A DNA stretch of 64,000 bases from Roseibium sp. HPY-6. GTDB lineage: Bacteria; Pseudomonadota; Alphaproteobacteria; Rhizobiales; Stappiaceae. Positions 9,351 through 18,028 of the stretch are shown one piece after another. The stretch is taken from assembly GCF_040530035.1 (NCBI RefSeq), contig NZ_JBEWCD010000001.1, forward strand, positions 1,550,001 through 1,614,000, read 5' to 3'. The translations under genes and the position numbers were made by a program. Under the pieces are notes generated by a model. The model was not told where the DNA came from. It worked only from the letters and a program-made list of their open reading frames with translations, and searched no databases. Every line of letters begins with the position of its first letter. Position 1 is the stretch's first letter.

Positions 9351-10269
9351 GGGTTTGGAAACAGACGGCCTGCGTCTTTTCATTCTGGCTGCCGAAAAAC
9401 TGAATATCAGCGCGGCCGGGCGTGATCTTGGGTTCGCTCCAGCTGTCTCAAGTGCAAAACTTGCCAAGTTGGAACAGTCTATCGGAGCAGATCTCCTTCA
9501 CCGATCGACACGGAAAGTTTCTCTCTCGCTCGAGGGGTCTGAGTTTCTTCCCTACGCGCGCGAGATTGTTGCCCAGGAAGATGCAGCTCGAGCCGCTCTG
9601 GGTCAGCGAGATGCCGAAGCAACAGGAACGCTTCGCTTTACGGCGCCCAGCACCTTCTCCCAGCTCTACATAGCGCCAATCCTACCGGAGTTTTTCAAAG
9701 CTCATCCGAACGTCAAACTCGATCTGAGACTGTCTGATATCCGGCTCAATCTGATTGAGGGCAGTTTCGATCTCGCACTTCGCAACGCGGTTCTGTGTGA
9801 CAGCAGCATGAAAGGCCGCAAGTTGGCGGATGACACACGGATACTGTGTGCATCGCCGGCTTATCTTGAGGTCTTTGGGACACCAGAAACACCTGATGAT
9901 TTAACGAAACATCATCTGATAGGCTTCCAGGACGCATCGCCTCGTGAGCTTGTGTCGCAATCCGGCGAAAAAGGTATTTTTGACCCGCAAAGCTCGTCCA
10001 ACCGCCTCGTTGTCGACGATGGCATGGCTCTGAAGCTCACCACGCTGGCTGGAAGCGGTATTTCTTCAAACTCTCTTTGGAGCGTGGCCCGCGACCTCGC
10101 CGAAGGCAACCTCGTCAGAGTGTTGCCGGACTATCGCATGGCTGAGGAAACCGTCCTCTGGCTCATGTATCCTCACACCAACGTCCTTTCCGCGAAGGTG
10201 AAGGTCTTTATGGACTTCCTTCTAAAGCACATCGGCCGCAACCCGCCCTGGCAAGCAACGAGCAGTTAG
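9349..10269 (+). CDS. LysR-family transcriptional regulator (copy 1)
   Basis: A 306-residue LysR protein with an N-terminal winged helix (LRLFILAAEKLNISAAGRDLG...SSAKLAKLE) and a periplasmic-binding-like effector domain that begins with the TLRFTAPSTF region. The frame extends to a TTG at 9310, but ATG 9349 fits the family N-terminus and the paralogue. It is divergent from the CmcJ-like/LLM/SDR operon, the usual arrangement for a LysR protein and its target. It shares most of its sequence with the second LysR (13827-14774), so the pair arose by duplication. The inducer is unknown. Confidence 0.9.
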   Translation: MGLETDGLRLFILAAEKLNISAAGRDLGFAPAVSSAKLAKLEQSIGADLLHRSTRKVSLSLEGSEFLPYAREIVAQEDAARAALGQRDAEATGTLRFTAPSTFSQLYIAPILPEFFKAHPNVKLDLRLSDIRLNLIEGSFDLALRNAVLCDSSMKGRKLADDTRILCASPAYLEVFGTPETPDDLTKHHLIGFQDASPRELVSQSGEKGIFDPQSSSNRLVVDDGMALKLTTLAGSGISSNSLWSVARDLAEGNLVRVLPDYRMAEETVLWLMYPHTNVLSAKVKVFMDFLLKHIGRNPPWQATSS

Positions 10270-10686
10270 TCAGGTAGGATCGTGTTGTGAAGCACACTTG
10301 TCGAGTGATGCAGTTCGTTGGCACCTTGTCACCCGTGACCTCCCCCTGAAGAACCCTCAATCTGCACAATCAGGTGAACGGTCGGGACCTTGCGCACATC
10401 GTCGATCCCAACTGGTTCCTCATCTGCAAAGACACGTGTTTTCGCATTGGTTTTTTGTAGTGAAAAACTGAGGTTCCATCTGTTTGTCATGAGGCTGGTA
10501 GCTCCTTAAGCACAGGAGGCTTTTGCCAACGACAGGAACGTCACAGAGATATCGTGCGAATATGTGGTATGTGGTATGCGCTCCGTGCAATGGTACTCGG
10601 TCAACAGCGATCCCATCTAAGGTGAAACCGTGGAGACAGCACAAGGATCTGTCACCACACTCAGCCCTAAATCGGAGGTTTAGTTG
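10270..10686. other. Intergenic region, nothing recognised
   Basis: About 415 bases between LysR copy 1 and the next small gene. No convincing ORF, RNA gene, promoter or repeat could be supported, apart from the Shine-Dalgarno CGGAGG (10673-10678) of the downstream gene. Confidence 0.5.
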
Positions 10687-11070
10687 ATGACTATTAAGGT
10701 ATCAAAACCAACCGGGCTGGACCACGTGTCGAAAGCCCTGCAAGCGGTGCACAAGCATCTCTTGACGTTTCAAACGGAACAAACCGGCTTCAATGGTAGC
10801 CCGCTACAATTGTTCGAGCGCGTCACCAAGGATGGCGCTTTTGCCTGGCTGAAACCACTGCGGGAGACCATCGTTGCGATTGACCAGCGTCTTACGGACG
10901 AGCAGCCGATATCAGAAGAAGAAACGAAAGCCTTCGCCAACCAGTGTCGCAATTTGCTGGACGCGAAGTCCGGTTCGTTTCGCGATGGTCTGAACGCCGC
11001 GTATCAGTCTCACCCCGAGGCGATTTTGGCGGTGGCCACAGCCCGAAAGTCTATTGAAGCAATAAAATAG
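10687..11070 (+). CDS. Conserved hypothetical protein
   Basis: A 127-residue protein with no signal peptide or membrane segment, predicted largely helical and rich in charged residues. The start is ATG 10687 (the frame also has a TTG just before it) behind CGGAGG at suitable spacing. A central FxWLKPLRETIVAIDQRL segment resembles small uncharacterised bacterial proteins, but I cannot assign a domain name or function. It stands alone, about 160 bases upstream of the AlkB-like gene, with a hairpin in between. Confidence 0.7.
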   Translation: MTIKVSKPTGLDHVSKALQAVHKHLLTFQTEQTGFNGSPLQLFERVTKDGAFAWLKPLRETIVAIDQRLTDEQPISEEETKAFANQCRNLLDAKSGSFRDGLNAAYQSHPEAILAVATARKSIEAIK

Positions 11071-11152
11071 GCGCGCCGGGCCGGTTGCCTTGACGCAGAC
11101 CAAGTCGAACTTGGCGCATGCAAACCAAAGCATGACGTTCGAAAAACTTCAG

Positions 11153-11195
11153 CAGGATAGCGCGGCAGTCCTTTGATCCGCCCAGCGCTATCCTG
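11153..11195. terminator. Inverted repeat, possible terminator
   Basis: An 11-bp perfect inverted repeat (CAGGATAGCGC at 11153-11163 with its complement at 11185-11195) and a 21-base loop lie 80 bases after the hypothetical gene. There is no T-run, so a terminator or a transcript-end structure is only likely. Confidence 0.4.
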
Positions 11196-11229
11196 TCTCC
11201 CGACTACACCGCTTGAAGACATTTGAAAG

Positions 11230-11811
11230 ATGATGGATCTGTTCGCGCACGAAGACTTTGGACCACGGAATATTCTGCCTCATAGCGGCACCGCAAATTT
11301 CTTTGGTGCTATTCTCCCGCGCGAAGGTGCCGACAGGGCTCTGGCCAGTCTCATGTCTGATATTGAGTGGCGCAATGACGAATATCACTTTGCCGGCAAA
11401 CATATTGTCACTGCGCGAAAAATTGCCTGGTATGGCGATGTACCCAGTCAATCAAGCAAACGACGCGTTTTGCCTTGGCCGCCCCTATTGCTCGATCTGA
11501 AAGAACTTGTGGAACGGACCTGCGGCCATCAATTCCAAAGCTGCCTGTTGAACCTTTATCATTCAGGCGAAGAAGGCCTGGGCTGGCACAGCGATGGGGA
11601 GAAAACACCCGTCGCATCCTTGTCGCTTGGTGCGACGCGTCGATTTGTGTTCAAAAACAAGACCGACAAAGAAACTCTGGAGATCCGCCTCTCGCATGGC
11701 GACCTTCTGGTCATGGAAGGTGAAACCCAGGATGATTGGCTTCATCGTGTACCGCCGATGAAAAGCGTCAAAAATCCGAGGATCAATTTGACATTCCGTC
11801 AAACGGCCTGA
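11230..11811 (+). CDS. AlkB-like 2-oxoglutarate/Fe(II)-dependent dioxygenase
   Basis: A 193-residue protein of the AlkB superfamily, which oxidatively removes alkyl groups from DNA or RNA bases. Signature pieces are the nucleotide-recognition segment LNLYHSGEEGLGWHSDGE with the HxD metal ligands, the SLSLGATRRFVFKNK strand, a distal His in WLHRVPP, and PRINLTFR with the 2-oxoglutarate-binding Arg. Length fits the short ALKBH2/3-like bacterial form. It is cytosolic. It is followed by a convergent esterase gene only 15 bases away. No Ada-type regulator is adjacent. Confidence 0.9.
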   Translation: MMDLFAHEDFGPRNILPHSGTANFFGAILPREGADRALASLMSDIEWRNDEYHFAGKHIVTARKIAWYGDVPSQSSKRRVLPWPPLLLDLKELVERTCGHQFQSCLLNLYHSGEEGLGWHSDGEKTPVASLSLGATRRFVFKNKTDKETLEIRLSHGDLLVMEGETQDDWLHRVPPMKSVKNPRINLTFRQTA

Positions 11812-11826
11812 GCTTGTCAGGAAACG

Positions 11827-12681
11827 TCAGCGAAGCTCGAGTGCCTCAAACCAGTTCATCACGCGTGGTCCCCACCCCTCAGGTGCGCTATGCCCCCCTT
11901 TGTGCAACATCAAGTCGATGCGTCCGGCATCGCAATCGGTCCAGTGTCTCAGCCAGAGTTCGCCATTAAAGGTACTGGTTTCCGGTTGGCGTTTGCCGCA
12001 GCCGTTGGTTTCGCGCAGAACTTTCAGAGATGCCCATACGTCTCCCTGAACAACCGTGTCGTCGAAGAATGATCGGCCTTCCAGGGGAACAACCCTGTCT
12101 GTCCAGCCATGTGTGTGAAAGAGATACACCGGCTGCGCACAACGCGTTGGCAGCCGCTCCCAAAAAGCACCTGCCAGGGGTGCATAAGCATCGGCGAAAT
12201 CCGGTTGCCAGCATGCCATATTCCAAACCATGGATCCCCCACGGGAAAATCCTGACAGCAGAACCGGTGCTTCGGCGAGATCTGTGTTGGATCGGACATC
12301 GGCCAGGACCCTATCTAGAAACTCTGCGTCGTCGCGCTCAAATTCCATATTGTCTGCACGGACCGACCAGTCCTTCGTCCACCGCGCTTCCGGATGCTCA
12401 CCATTTGGAGCAACGAAGACATAGCCGCGCGAATGCGCCTCTCCCGCAAGACCAGACTTGAGTGCGCTGGCACCATTGCCACCACCACCATGCAAATGCA
12501 TCACAATTCCCAGGGGCTCGGACGCCTCGGGATAGATCACATGGTAGGTTCCCCCTTCGATGCTACAGGGTGTCTGAAGATCTCCGCATGCCTGGGCGTG
12601 CAAGCTGGCCGGGTTCAAATAGGCCGCAACCGCAACACACGAAATCTGGAATAAAACCCTGTCCAACATCTCGGTCTCCAA
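11827..12681 (-). CDS. Secreted PHB depolymerase/LpqC-like esterase
   Basis: A 284-residue alpha/beta-hydrolase with an N-terminal signal peptide ending near SLHAQA. It shows an oxyanion-loop LHGGGGNG, the nucleophile elbow GFSRGG, the FHTHGWTDRVVP Asp strand and the late GGHS catalytic His, which together form a complete triad. The family includes extracellular poly(3-hydroxybutyrate) depolymerases and feruloyl esterases; no substrate-binding domain is present, so small soluble esters are as likely as polymer. It stands alone on the minus strand between AlkB and the enoyl-CoA hydratase. ATG at 12669 is an alternative start. Confidence 0.8.
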   Translation of the reverse strand: METEMLDRVLFQISCVAVAAYLNPASLHAQACGDLQTPCSIEGGTYHVIYPEASEPLGIVMHLHGGGGNGASALKSGLAGEAHSRGYVFVAPNGEHPEARWTKDWSVRADNMEFERDDAEFLDRVLADVRSNTDLAEAPVLLSGFSRGGSMVWNMACWQPDFADAYAPLAGAFWERLPTRCAQPVYLFHTHGWTDRVVPLEGRSFFDDTVVQGDVWASLKVLRETNGCGKRQPETSTFNGELWLRHWTDCDAGRIDLMLHKGGHSAPEGWGPRVMNWFEALELR

Positions 12682-12816
12682 TTGTTTCGTGCCTGTTCAG
12701 CTCAAAGCACTAACAATTCAATCAGGTTTGGGTTTTGTTCGCCAAAGGTATTTCCAAGGCAGCGATCAAGCACTGGCCACCACGATACGTGGTGGCCAGC
12801 ACACTTCCGTTCCAGC

Positions 12817-13662
12817 TCAGTTAATTTCCTGGACTTTCATGACAAGTTCACCCCATTTGCGTTGGTTTTCGATGTCATGTTCCAGACCCTGTTCATCAGC
12901 AATGCCGAAGCGCTTGACCGCAGGTGTTTTGCTGGTCGCCTGATAGAGCCAATAGGCCTCGGCCTTCAGCGCGTCCTGGATCGGCCGGTCGATGGATTCA
13001 TACACCATCTGTTTGCAGGCATTGATCGACTCCGCCGGGAATTGCGCAATGCGCTTTGCCAAGGCATCCACATAAGGACCGATCTCATCGGGATCGAGTG
13101 CCTTGTTGATCGTGCCCAAACGTTCCGCGTCGTCCGCATCATAGTCCTGCGCACTGAGGATGATCTCAAGTGCCTTCCCCAACCCGGTCTGGCGGGCCAT
13201 GCGTGACGCGCCCCCGCCGCAAGGCAGGATGCCCATCCCGACTTCCATCTGCATGAATTTGTATTTGCCGCGCGCAACGAAGCGCATATCGAGAGCAAGC
13301 GCCAGCTCATGGCCGCCGCCGCGCGCAAATCCCTCGATCTTCGCTATCGTGGCCTGTGGGACTTTGCTGATGCGCTCACACACGGCTTGTAGATCCAAGA
13401 GCTGAGCCTCATCGCGAGACACCGCTTCAGTCGACATGTCCTTCAACAGTTCGGTGTCATAGTGACATACCCAGACTTCGGGATTGGCCGACTGAAAGAT
13501 CACGACCTTAACCGACCTGTCGCGCTCCAGGCGCATGGCAAGGCTGTTGAGATCCGCCAGCATCTCCTGCCCCTGCACATTTACGGTACCGAAGTCGAAT
13601 GTCACGGTCGCTATCGCGTCCTGAACGTCAACTGTGAACGTCTGGAAATTCTCGTACTTCAT
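12817..13662 (-). CDS. Enoyl-CoA hydratase/isomerase family protein
   Basis: A 281-residue crotonase-fold protein: AKIEGFARGGGHELALALDMRFVA forms the first oxyanion half and the Glu/Gly-rich MEVGMGILPCGGGASRM segment the second. The frame runs upstream to 13782, but ATG 13662 has AAGGA at good spacing and matches family N-termini. The substrate is an acyl-CoA or related thioester; the usual paired glutamates are not clearly both present, so isomerase or another crotonase chemistry is possible. It is divergent from LysR copy 2, which probably regulates it. Confidence 0.85.
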   Translation of the reverse strand: MKYENFQTFTVDVQDAIATVTFDFGTVNVQGQEMLADLNSLAMRLERDRSVKVVIFQSANPEVWVCHYDTELLKDMSTEAVSRDEAQLLDLQAVCERISKVPQATIAKIEGFARGGGHELALALDMRFVARGKYKFMQMEVGMGILPCGGGASRMARQTGLGKALEIILSAQDYDADDAERLGTINKALDPDEIGPYVDALAKRIAQFPAESINACKQMVYESIDRPIQDALKAEAYWLYQATSKTPAVKRFGIADEQGLEHDIENQRKWGELVMKVQEIN

Positions 13663-13802
13663 GGGGAAGTCCTTCTTTAGCTGTCCTGCACCAGGGATGC
13701 AGGGACGGTTGAAACGATTTGGGGCTGTCGGTGCCGAGCGTGACGCGGCTTTGTTTCTGTTATGACTTCTGGTATTTAACAAATAAAGTGGCTATAAAAG
13801 TA

Positions 13803-13829
13803 TTCAGAATTCGGAATTCGAACATAATG
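13803..13829. promoter_or_regulatory. Putative LysR operator, copy 2
   Basis: TTCAGAATTCGGAATTCGAA, directly before the LysR start, contains the palindrome GAATTC-G-GAATTC (13807-13819). It closely matches the sequence before LysR copy 1 (9325-9350). It lies in the 164-base divergent region shared with the enoyl-CoA hydratase gene. Confidence 0.45.
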
Positions 13830-14774
13830 GGCATAGACACAGATGAGCTGCGATTGTTTATCCTCGCAGCCGAGTTACTGAACATCAGCGCTGCAGGTCG
13901 AAAGCTGGGAATGGCACCTGCAGTCTCCAGTGCGAAGCTTTCCAAACTTGAACACAGAGTGGGTTCAGAACTGCTCCACCGAACAACGCGCAAGGTAACT
14001 TTGTCCGTCGAGGGAGCGGATTTCCTTCCATTTGCAAAGGAAATGGTTGCCCAGGAAGAAGCGGGCCTGGCGGCCCTGGGTCATGGGTCGGCAAATGCAA
14101 CCGGCACGCTGCGTTTTACGGCACCGAGCACCTTCGCCCAGATGTATATCGCCCCCATCTTGCACGAGTTCCTGGACCAGTACCCTGAGGTTTCGCTTGA
14201 TTTACGCCTCTCGGACCTTCCGTTCAATCTTACCGAAGGCAGCTTCGACCTTGCACTTCGCTTTGCGCCATTGTCTGAAACGAGCCTCAAAAGACGCAAG
14301 CTTGCGGACGGCAAGCGCATTCTCTGTGCGTCTCCATCTTATCTTGAGGCCTATGGGACACCCGCGACCCCATCCGATCTGGCGCACCACAAACTCATTG
14401 CCTTCGGCCATCTCGATCCCAGACCGCTCAAATCCACTCAGGGCGATATTGCAATGTTCGAATATGGTGACAAAAAGAACCAGCTGATTATGGATGACGG
14501 GCTCAGCCAAAAGCAGGCAACAATATCAGGAGCCGGTATTTCGATGAACGCGGTCTGGAGCGTTCACGAGGAACTGTCTTCGGGACAACTCAAGCGCGTT
14601 TTGCCAGATTATGAAGCCGCGGAAGAAAACGTATTGTGGATGATCTATCCGAAATCCAACGTGCTTTCCCCGAAGGTGCGGGTGTTCATGGACTTCCTCA
14701 TCGCCAAGATCGGCAAAAACCCACCCTGGGAAAGTCAATTACCCGAAGTCTCCAGTGACCATGGCAGAGGCTGA
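13827..14774 (+). CDS. LysR-family transcriptional regulator (copy 2)
   Basis: A 315-residue LysR regulator, clearly paralogous to the one at 9349-10269 (same LRLFILAAE, NISAAGR, GTLRFTAPSTF and VFMDFL blocks). The frame continues 5' to 13719, but ATG 13827 aligns with copy 1 and with family starts. The N-terminal winged helix-turn-helix is followed by the effector-binding domain. It is divergent from the enoyl-CoA hydratase gene and ends in front of a terminator. Two regulators with near-identical upstream elements a few kilobases apart may cross-regulate; the effector is unknown. Confidence 0.9.
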   Translation: MGIDTDELRLFILAAELLNISAAGRKLGMAPAVSSAKLSKLEHRVGSELLHRTTRKVTLSVEGADFLPFAKEMVAQEEAGLAALGHGSANATGTLRFTAPSTFAQMYIAPILHEFLDQYPEVSLDLRLSDLPFNLTEGSFDLALRFAPLSETSLKRRKLADGKRILCASPSYLEAYGTPATPSDLAHHKLIAFGHLDPRPLKSTQGDIAMFEYGDKKNQLIMDDGLSQKQATISGAGISMNAVWSVHEELSSGQLKRVLPDYEAAEENVLWMIYPKSNVLSPKVRVFMDFLIAKIGKNPPWESQLPEVSSDHGRG

Positions 14775-14879
14775 CAGTAGCGCTGATAGAAAAATCTAAC
14801 CTAAACCGCGCTTTACAGGCCAAGCGTGACGAGATGCCCTGGGCCGTCTAGACGGGAACACCGAAAGCCTCAGGCGTAA

Positions 14880-14913
14880 AATCGCAAAGCAACTTGGGCT
14901 GCTTCGCGATTTT
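14880..14913 (+). terminator. Intrinsic terminator after LysR copy 2
   Basis: AATCGC-A-AAGCA pairs with TGCTT-C-GCGATT (14880-14891 with 14900-14911) and is followed by T residues (14910-14913). It lies between the convergent LysR and 2OG-oxygenase genes. Confidence 0.6.
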
Positions 14914-14927
14914 CCGAGCTTCAAAAA

Positions 14928-15839
14928 TTAGAACGGCGCAAAACCATCGTTTTTGGCCTCTGGCAGGCTCCAACGTTCTGCAGGTTCAATCTTGGGCACA
15001 GGCGCGCCTTCGATCGGCAACTGCCCATGATCTCCGTAAAGCCAAAGAACAAAGTTGAAGCGTTCACCGCTGGTAATAGGCTCCGATGCATGGGGCACAC
15101 TGCCGTGGTGGATCAACGCTGTTCCAGGCTCAAAGGTGAGTTTTTCAATACGGCGGGTGGCGGGATCAATGAAACTGACGGCAGAACCGGAATAGTCCTC
15201 ACCGGGCAGGTTCAGGTTGATGTTCAACGTTACCGCCGAAGCATCCGAGTGCGGCCGCAGAGACGTGTCCTTGTTCTCCTGCCATTGGATCGAAAACCCG
15301 AATGTCTGTGTGTCGAAACCTGCGACATCTGGAAACAACAGACGAGATACGGGACGCATGTAGCGGTTCATCAGCTCCTGATAGAACGCTTGGAATGTTG
15401 GTGCCGCAAGATAGCCCTCCGAGCGCGGATCGAGCATCGCTCCACCACGATTGAGGACGATGCCATAGGGTGGACGCAAGGGTATTTCGGCCTCCGAGAC
15501 TGCATCCATATAAGCGCGCAGCGCGTGGAGTTGATCCACATTGAAAAACTGCGTGCGATAGACGCCGGGGAAGACTTCTTTCCAAAGCTCTTTGACATTG
15601 CTTTCCTTGGTCGGATCGACCCATGCAGCCTCAATCGCATCGCGCAGACGCGGGTCGAAGATCGAACTGTCCAGCGCAGAAGAACCGCCGCTGCGGCCGC
15701 TGTCCCACTCTGACCAGGCTTCGGCGAACAGTTCTTTGTTCTCGGTCCAGAAACGCTGGACGGCGGGCGCGCGCTGCAACATCGCCTCGCGCGAAGGCCG
15801 TTCGATGGTGCGGGCGTGGTGTAGGGAAGTCTGTGACAT
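14928..15839 (-). CDS. 2OG-Fe(II) oxygenase (prolyl-4-hydroxylase-like)
   Basis: A 303-residue cytosolic protein with a C-terminal double-stranded beta-helix. RPHSDASAVTLNINLN carries the HxD ligands and LIHHGSVPHASEPITSGERFNF carries the distal His and the Arg that binds 2-oxoglutarate. The N-terminal about 140 residues are helical and not recognised. Family members hydroxylate proline or small molecules; some resemble eukaryotic P4Hc proteins. It is convergent with LysR copy 2 and preceded by a 5' region with nested inverted repeats (15897-15938). The substrate is unknown. Confidence 0.8.
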   Translation of the reverse strand: MSQTSLHHARTIERPSREAMLQRAPAVQRFWTENKELFAEAWSEWDSGRSGGSSALDSSIFDPRLRDAIEAAWVDPTKESNVKELWKEVFPGVYRTQFFNVDQLHALRAYMDAVSEAEIPLRPPYGIVLNRGGAMLDPRSEGYLAAPTFQAFYQELMNRYMRPVSRLLFPDVAGFDTQTFGFSIQWQENKDTSLRPHSDASAVTLNINLNLPGEDYSGSAVSFIDPATRRIEKLTFEPGTALIHHGSVPHASEPITSGERFNFVLWLYGDHGQLPIEGAPVPKIEPAERWSLPEAKNDGFAPF

Positions 15840-15896
15840 GGCAGATAGTCCTTATCAGTATGCGGTTATTGTGCCTGGTCACATATCTATTTTATC

Positions 15897-15938
15897 GAAA
15901 TCAGAATTAAACGATCCAAAACTGATTTCATAATTCTG
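15897..15938. promoter_or_regulatory. Nested inverted repeats upstream of 2OG oxygenase gene
   Basis: Two interleaved perfect 8-bp inverted repeats are visible: GAAATCAG (15897-15904) with CTGATTTC (15922-15929), and CAGAATTA (15902-15909) with TAATTCTG (15931-15938). They lie about 60-100 bases before the start codon and look like a regulator-binding region. CAGAATT also occurs before both LysR genes and at 19832. Confidence 0.5.
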
Positions 15939-16039
15939 GTTTTTGTTATAATCAGCCAATCATCCCAGCCAACGCGGATCTGCCGGCCTGTTCTGGAATA
16001 CTCACGGAACGCGCCTTTGCGCAGCTTGCGAAGAGCACC

Positions 16040-18025
16040 TTACGGTGCCTTCGCCTCGTGGTCCGCGAGTATCGCATCCAGATCCTCTTCGCTCGGCGGG
16101 TGCCAGCCACGGTCTGTACTGAGATCAAATACATCGCGTTTCCCGAAAATCTGCTCCTCGCGCTCCTTCATGAGAGTTTTGGATTTTTCGATGTAAGCGG
16201 TGTTCTGACTGATCGGAATCTTGGGATCATGGACAAGCGCCATCTCCTTGAGGATATGCCGGTCGTCCTCTGCAAACTTCCGCGCCGCCAGTTCGGCATC
16301 GAAGGGGTGCATGCCGAGCCGCTCCAACGCGGAGCGCCCTGTGCGCACACTGGAATCAAACGTTTCGCGAATGATTTCGACACATCCCATGGCAAAAAGA
16401 TCATAAACATGCTGCCGATCAACCGCCCGCGCGATGACTGGCACGTGGGGATAGTTTTCGCGAACGTAATGGACCAGTGCGTTAATCTGCTCCTTGCCGT
16501 CGATGGCAACGATCAGAAGCTTTGCCTTCTCAATACCTGCTGCGTGGATCAAATCGGGGCGCGTTGCATCACCGAAAAACACTTTGAAACCAAAGCTGCG
16601 CAACATGTCCAGATGACTGGCATTGTAGTCGACAACAGTGGTGGCGTAACCCGTTGCGCGCAGCATCCGGTTGACGATCCCTCCGAAACGGCCGTGACCT
16701 GCAATGATCACCTCTCCCACTTCATCGATCTCATCCGCATCGCGTTCCTGCGTTTTCACAAAACGTGGTGCGATGACCTTTTCATAGAGAATGAACAGTC
16801 CCGGCGTCAGCAGCATGGACAGGGCCACAATCAACAACAGCTGATCCGCCAGGTTCTGAGGGATAACATCATTGGCAACCGTGAAGGACAGGAGCACGAA
16901 ACCGAATTCACCGGCTTGAGCAAGCCCCAGACCAAAGAGCCATTTGTCCGCCCCTTGTAGCTGAAACACCCACGCTAGCGCCAAAAGAACAAGAGACTTG
17001 AGTGCAATAAGCCCAAAAGTCATGCAGAGGATCGAGGCTAAATTCCCAAGGAGTAGCTCGAAATCAATCGCTGCACCTACCGTGATGAAGAACAGGCCGA
17101 GAAGCAGTCCACGGAACGGATCGATATCGGATTCCAGTTCATGGCGATATTCGCTGTTGGCCAACACTACACCTGCAAGAAAGGTCCCCAGGGCTGGCGA
17201 AAGGCCTACAAGTGTCATCAGAAGCGCGATGCCGATAACGAACATCAGGGCTGCGGCGACAAACAATTCCCGCAAACCCGCCATGGCGATAAAGCGGAAC
17301 AGCGGACGCGTCAGATAAACGCCCCCAAGGATTACGGCTCCGATCGCGCCAATGGTTATCAGAGCGGCCTGCCAACCCGGCAAACCGTCCACCAGACTTA
17401 AGGACGCACCGTGGTCCCCTGTCCCATGGTCGCTCGCGTGACTGCCACCGTGCGCATCGGCTCCATGCACGCTGGTTCCATGCCCCGCATCAGTCGCCAA
17501 ATCCATCAGCTCAGGCATGGCGAGCAGCGGGATAAACGCCAACATGGGAATGACCGCGATATCCTGAAACAGCAGAACCGAAAAGCTTGATTGCCCACCG
17601 TTGGAACGCATCAAACCCTTTTCGTTCAAAGTCTGCAGCACAATTGCCGTCGAGGAGAGCGCAAGCACAAGGCCAATCGCAAGCGAGATGGTCCAGGGCT
17701 GCCCCAGCATCATGGCCACCCCCATGACCAAAACTGTTGTGCCCCCAACCTGCAGCCCGCCAAGGCCAAGCAGCTTGGCACGCATGTTCCAGAGCATTCG
17801 GGGCTCCAGTTCCAGACCCACCAGAAACAGCATCATAACGACGCCGAATTCAGCGAAGTGCTGGATGGAGATCACGTCAACGCCGAGAGTGGCCAACAGC
17901 GGGCTGATGACAATACCCGCAATCAGGTAACCGAGAACGGATCCCAGACCCAGCCGAGAAGCGATCGGCACAGCAACCACACCGGCGACCAGAAAAACAA
18001 AGGCCAGAAGCAGAAAATCGGTCAT
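16040..18025 (-). CDS. CPA2-family K+/H+ antiporter with RCK domain (KefB/KefC-like)
   Basis: A 661-residue membrane protein. The first about 400 residues form the Na+/H+-exchanger fold, starting with the VAVPIASRLGLGSVLGYLIAG-type helix. A TrkA-N/RCK domain follows (EVIIAGHGRFGGIVNRML, then FGDATRPDLIHAAGI) that binds nucleotide and, in Kef proteins, glutathione adducts. Between helices it carries a His-rich loop (about ten His in 35 residues, bases 17400-17500) not usual for Kef. It follows the flavodoxin-like partner by 3 bases, so they form one operon. A role in K+ efflux and cytoplasm acidification during electrophile stress is inferred from family. Confidence 0.85.
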   Translation of the reverse strand: MTDFLLLAFVFLVAGVVAVPIASRLGLGSVLGYLIAGIVISPLLATLGVDVISIQHFAEFGVVMMLFLVGLELEPRMLWNMRAKLLGLGGLQVGGTTVLVMGVAMMLGQPWTISLAIGLVLALSSTAIVLQTLNEKGLMRSNGGQSSFSVLLFQDIAVIPMLAFIPLLAMPELMDLATDAGHGTSVHGADAHGGSHASDHGTGDHGASLSLVDGLPGWQAALITIGAIGAVILGGVYLTRPLFRFIAMAGLRELFVAAALMFVIGIALLMTLVGLSPALGTFLAGVVLANSEYRHELESDIDPFRGLLLGLFFITVGAAIDFELLLGNLASILCMTFGLIALKSLVLLALAWVFQLQGADKWLFGLGLAQAGEFGFVLLSFTVANDVIPQNLADQLLLIVALSMLLTPGLFILYEKVIAPRFVKTQERDADEIDEVGEVIIAGHGRFGGIVNRMLRATGYATTVVDYNASHLDMLRSFGFKVFFGDATRPDLIHAAGIEKAKLLIVAIDGKEQINALVHYVRENYPHVPVIARAVDRQHVYDLFAMGCVEIIRETFDSSVRTGRSALERLGMHPFDAELAARKFAEDDRHILKEMALVHDPKIPISQNTAYIEKSKTLMKEREEQIFGKRDVFDLSTDRGWHPPSEEDLDAILADHEAKAP

Positions 18026-18028
18026 GAA

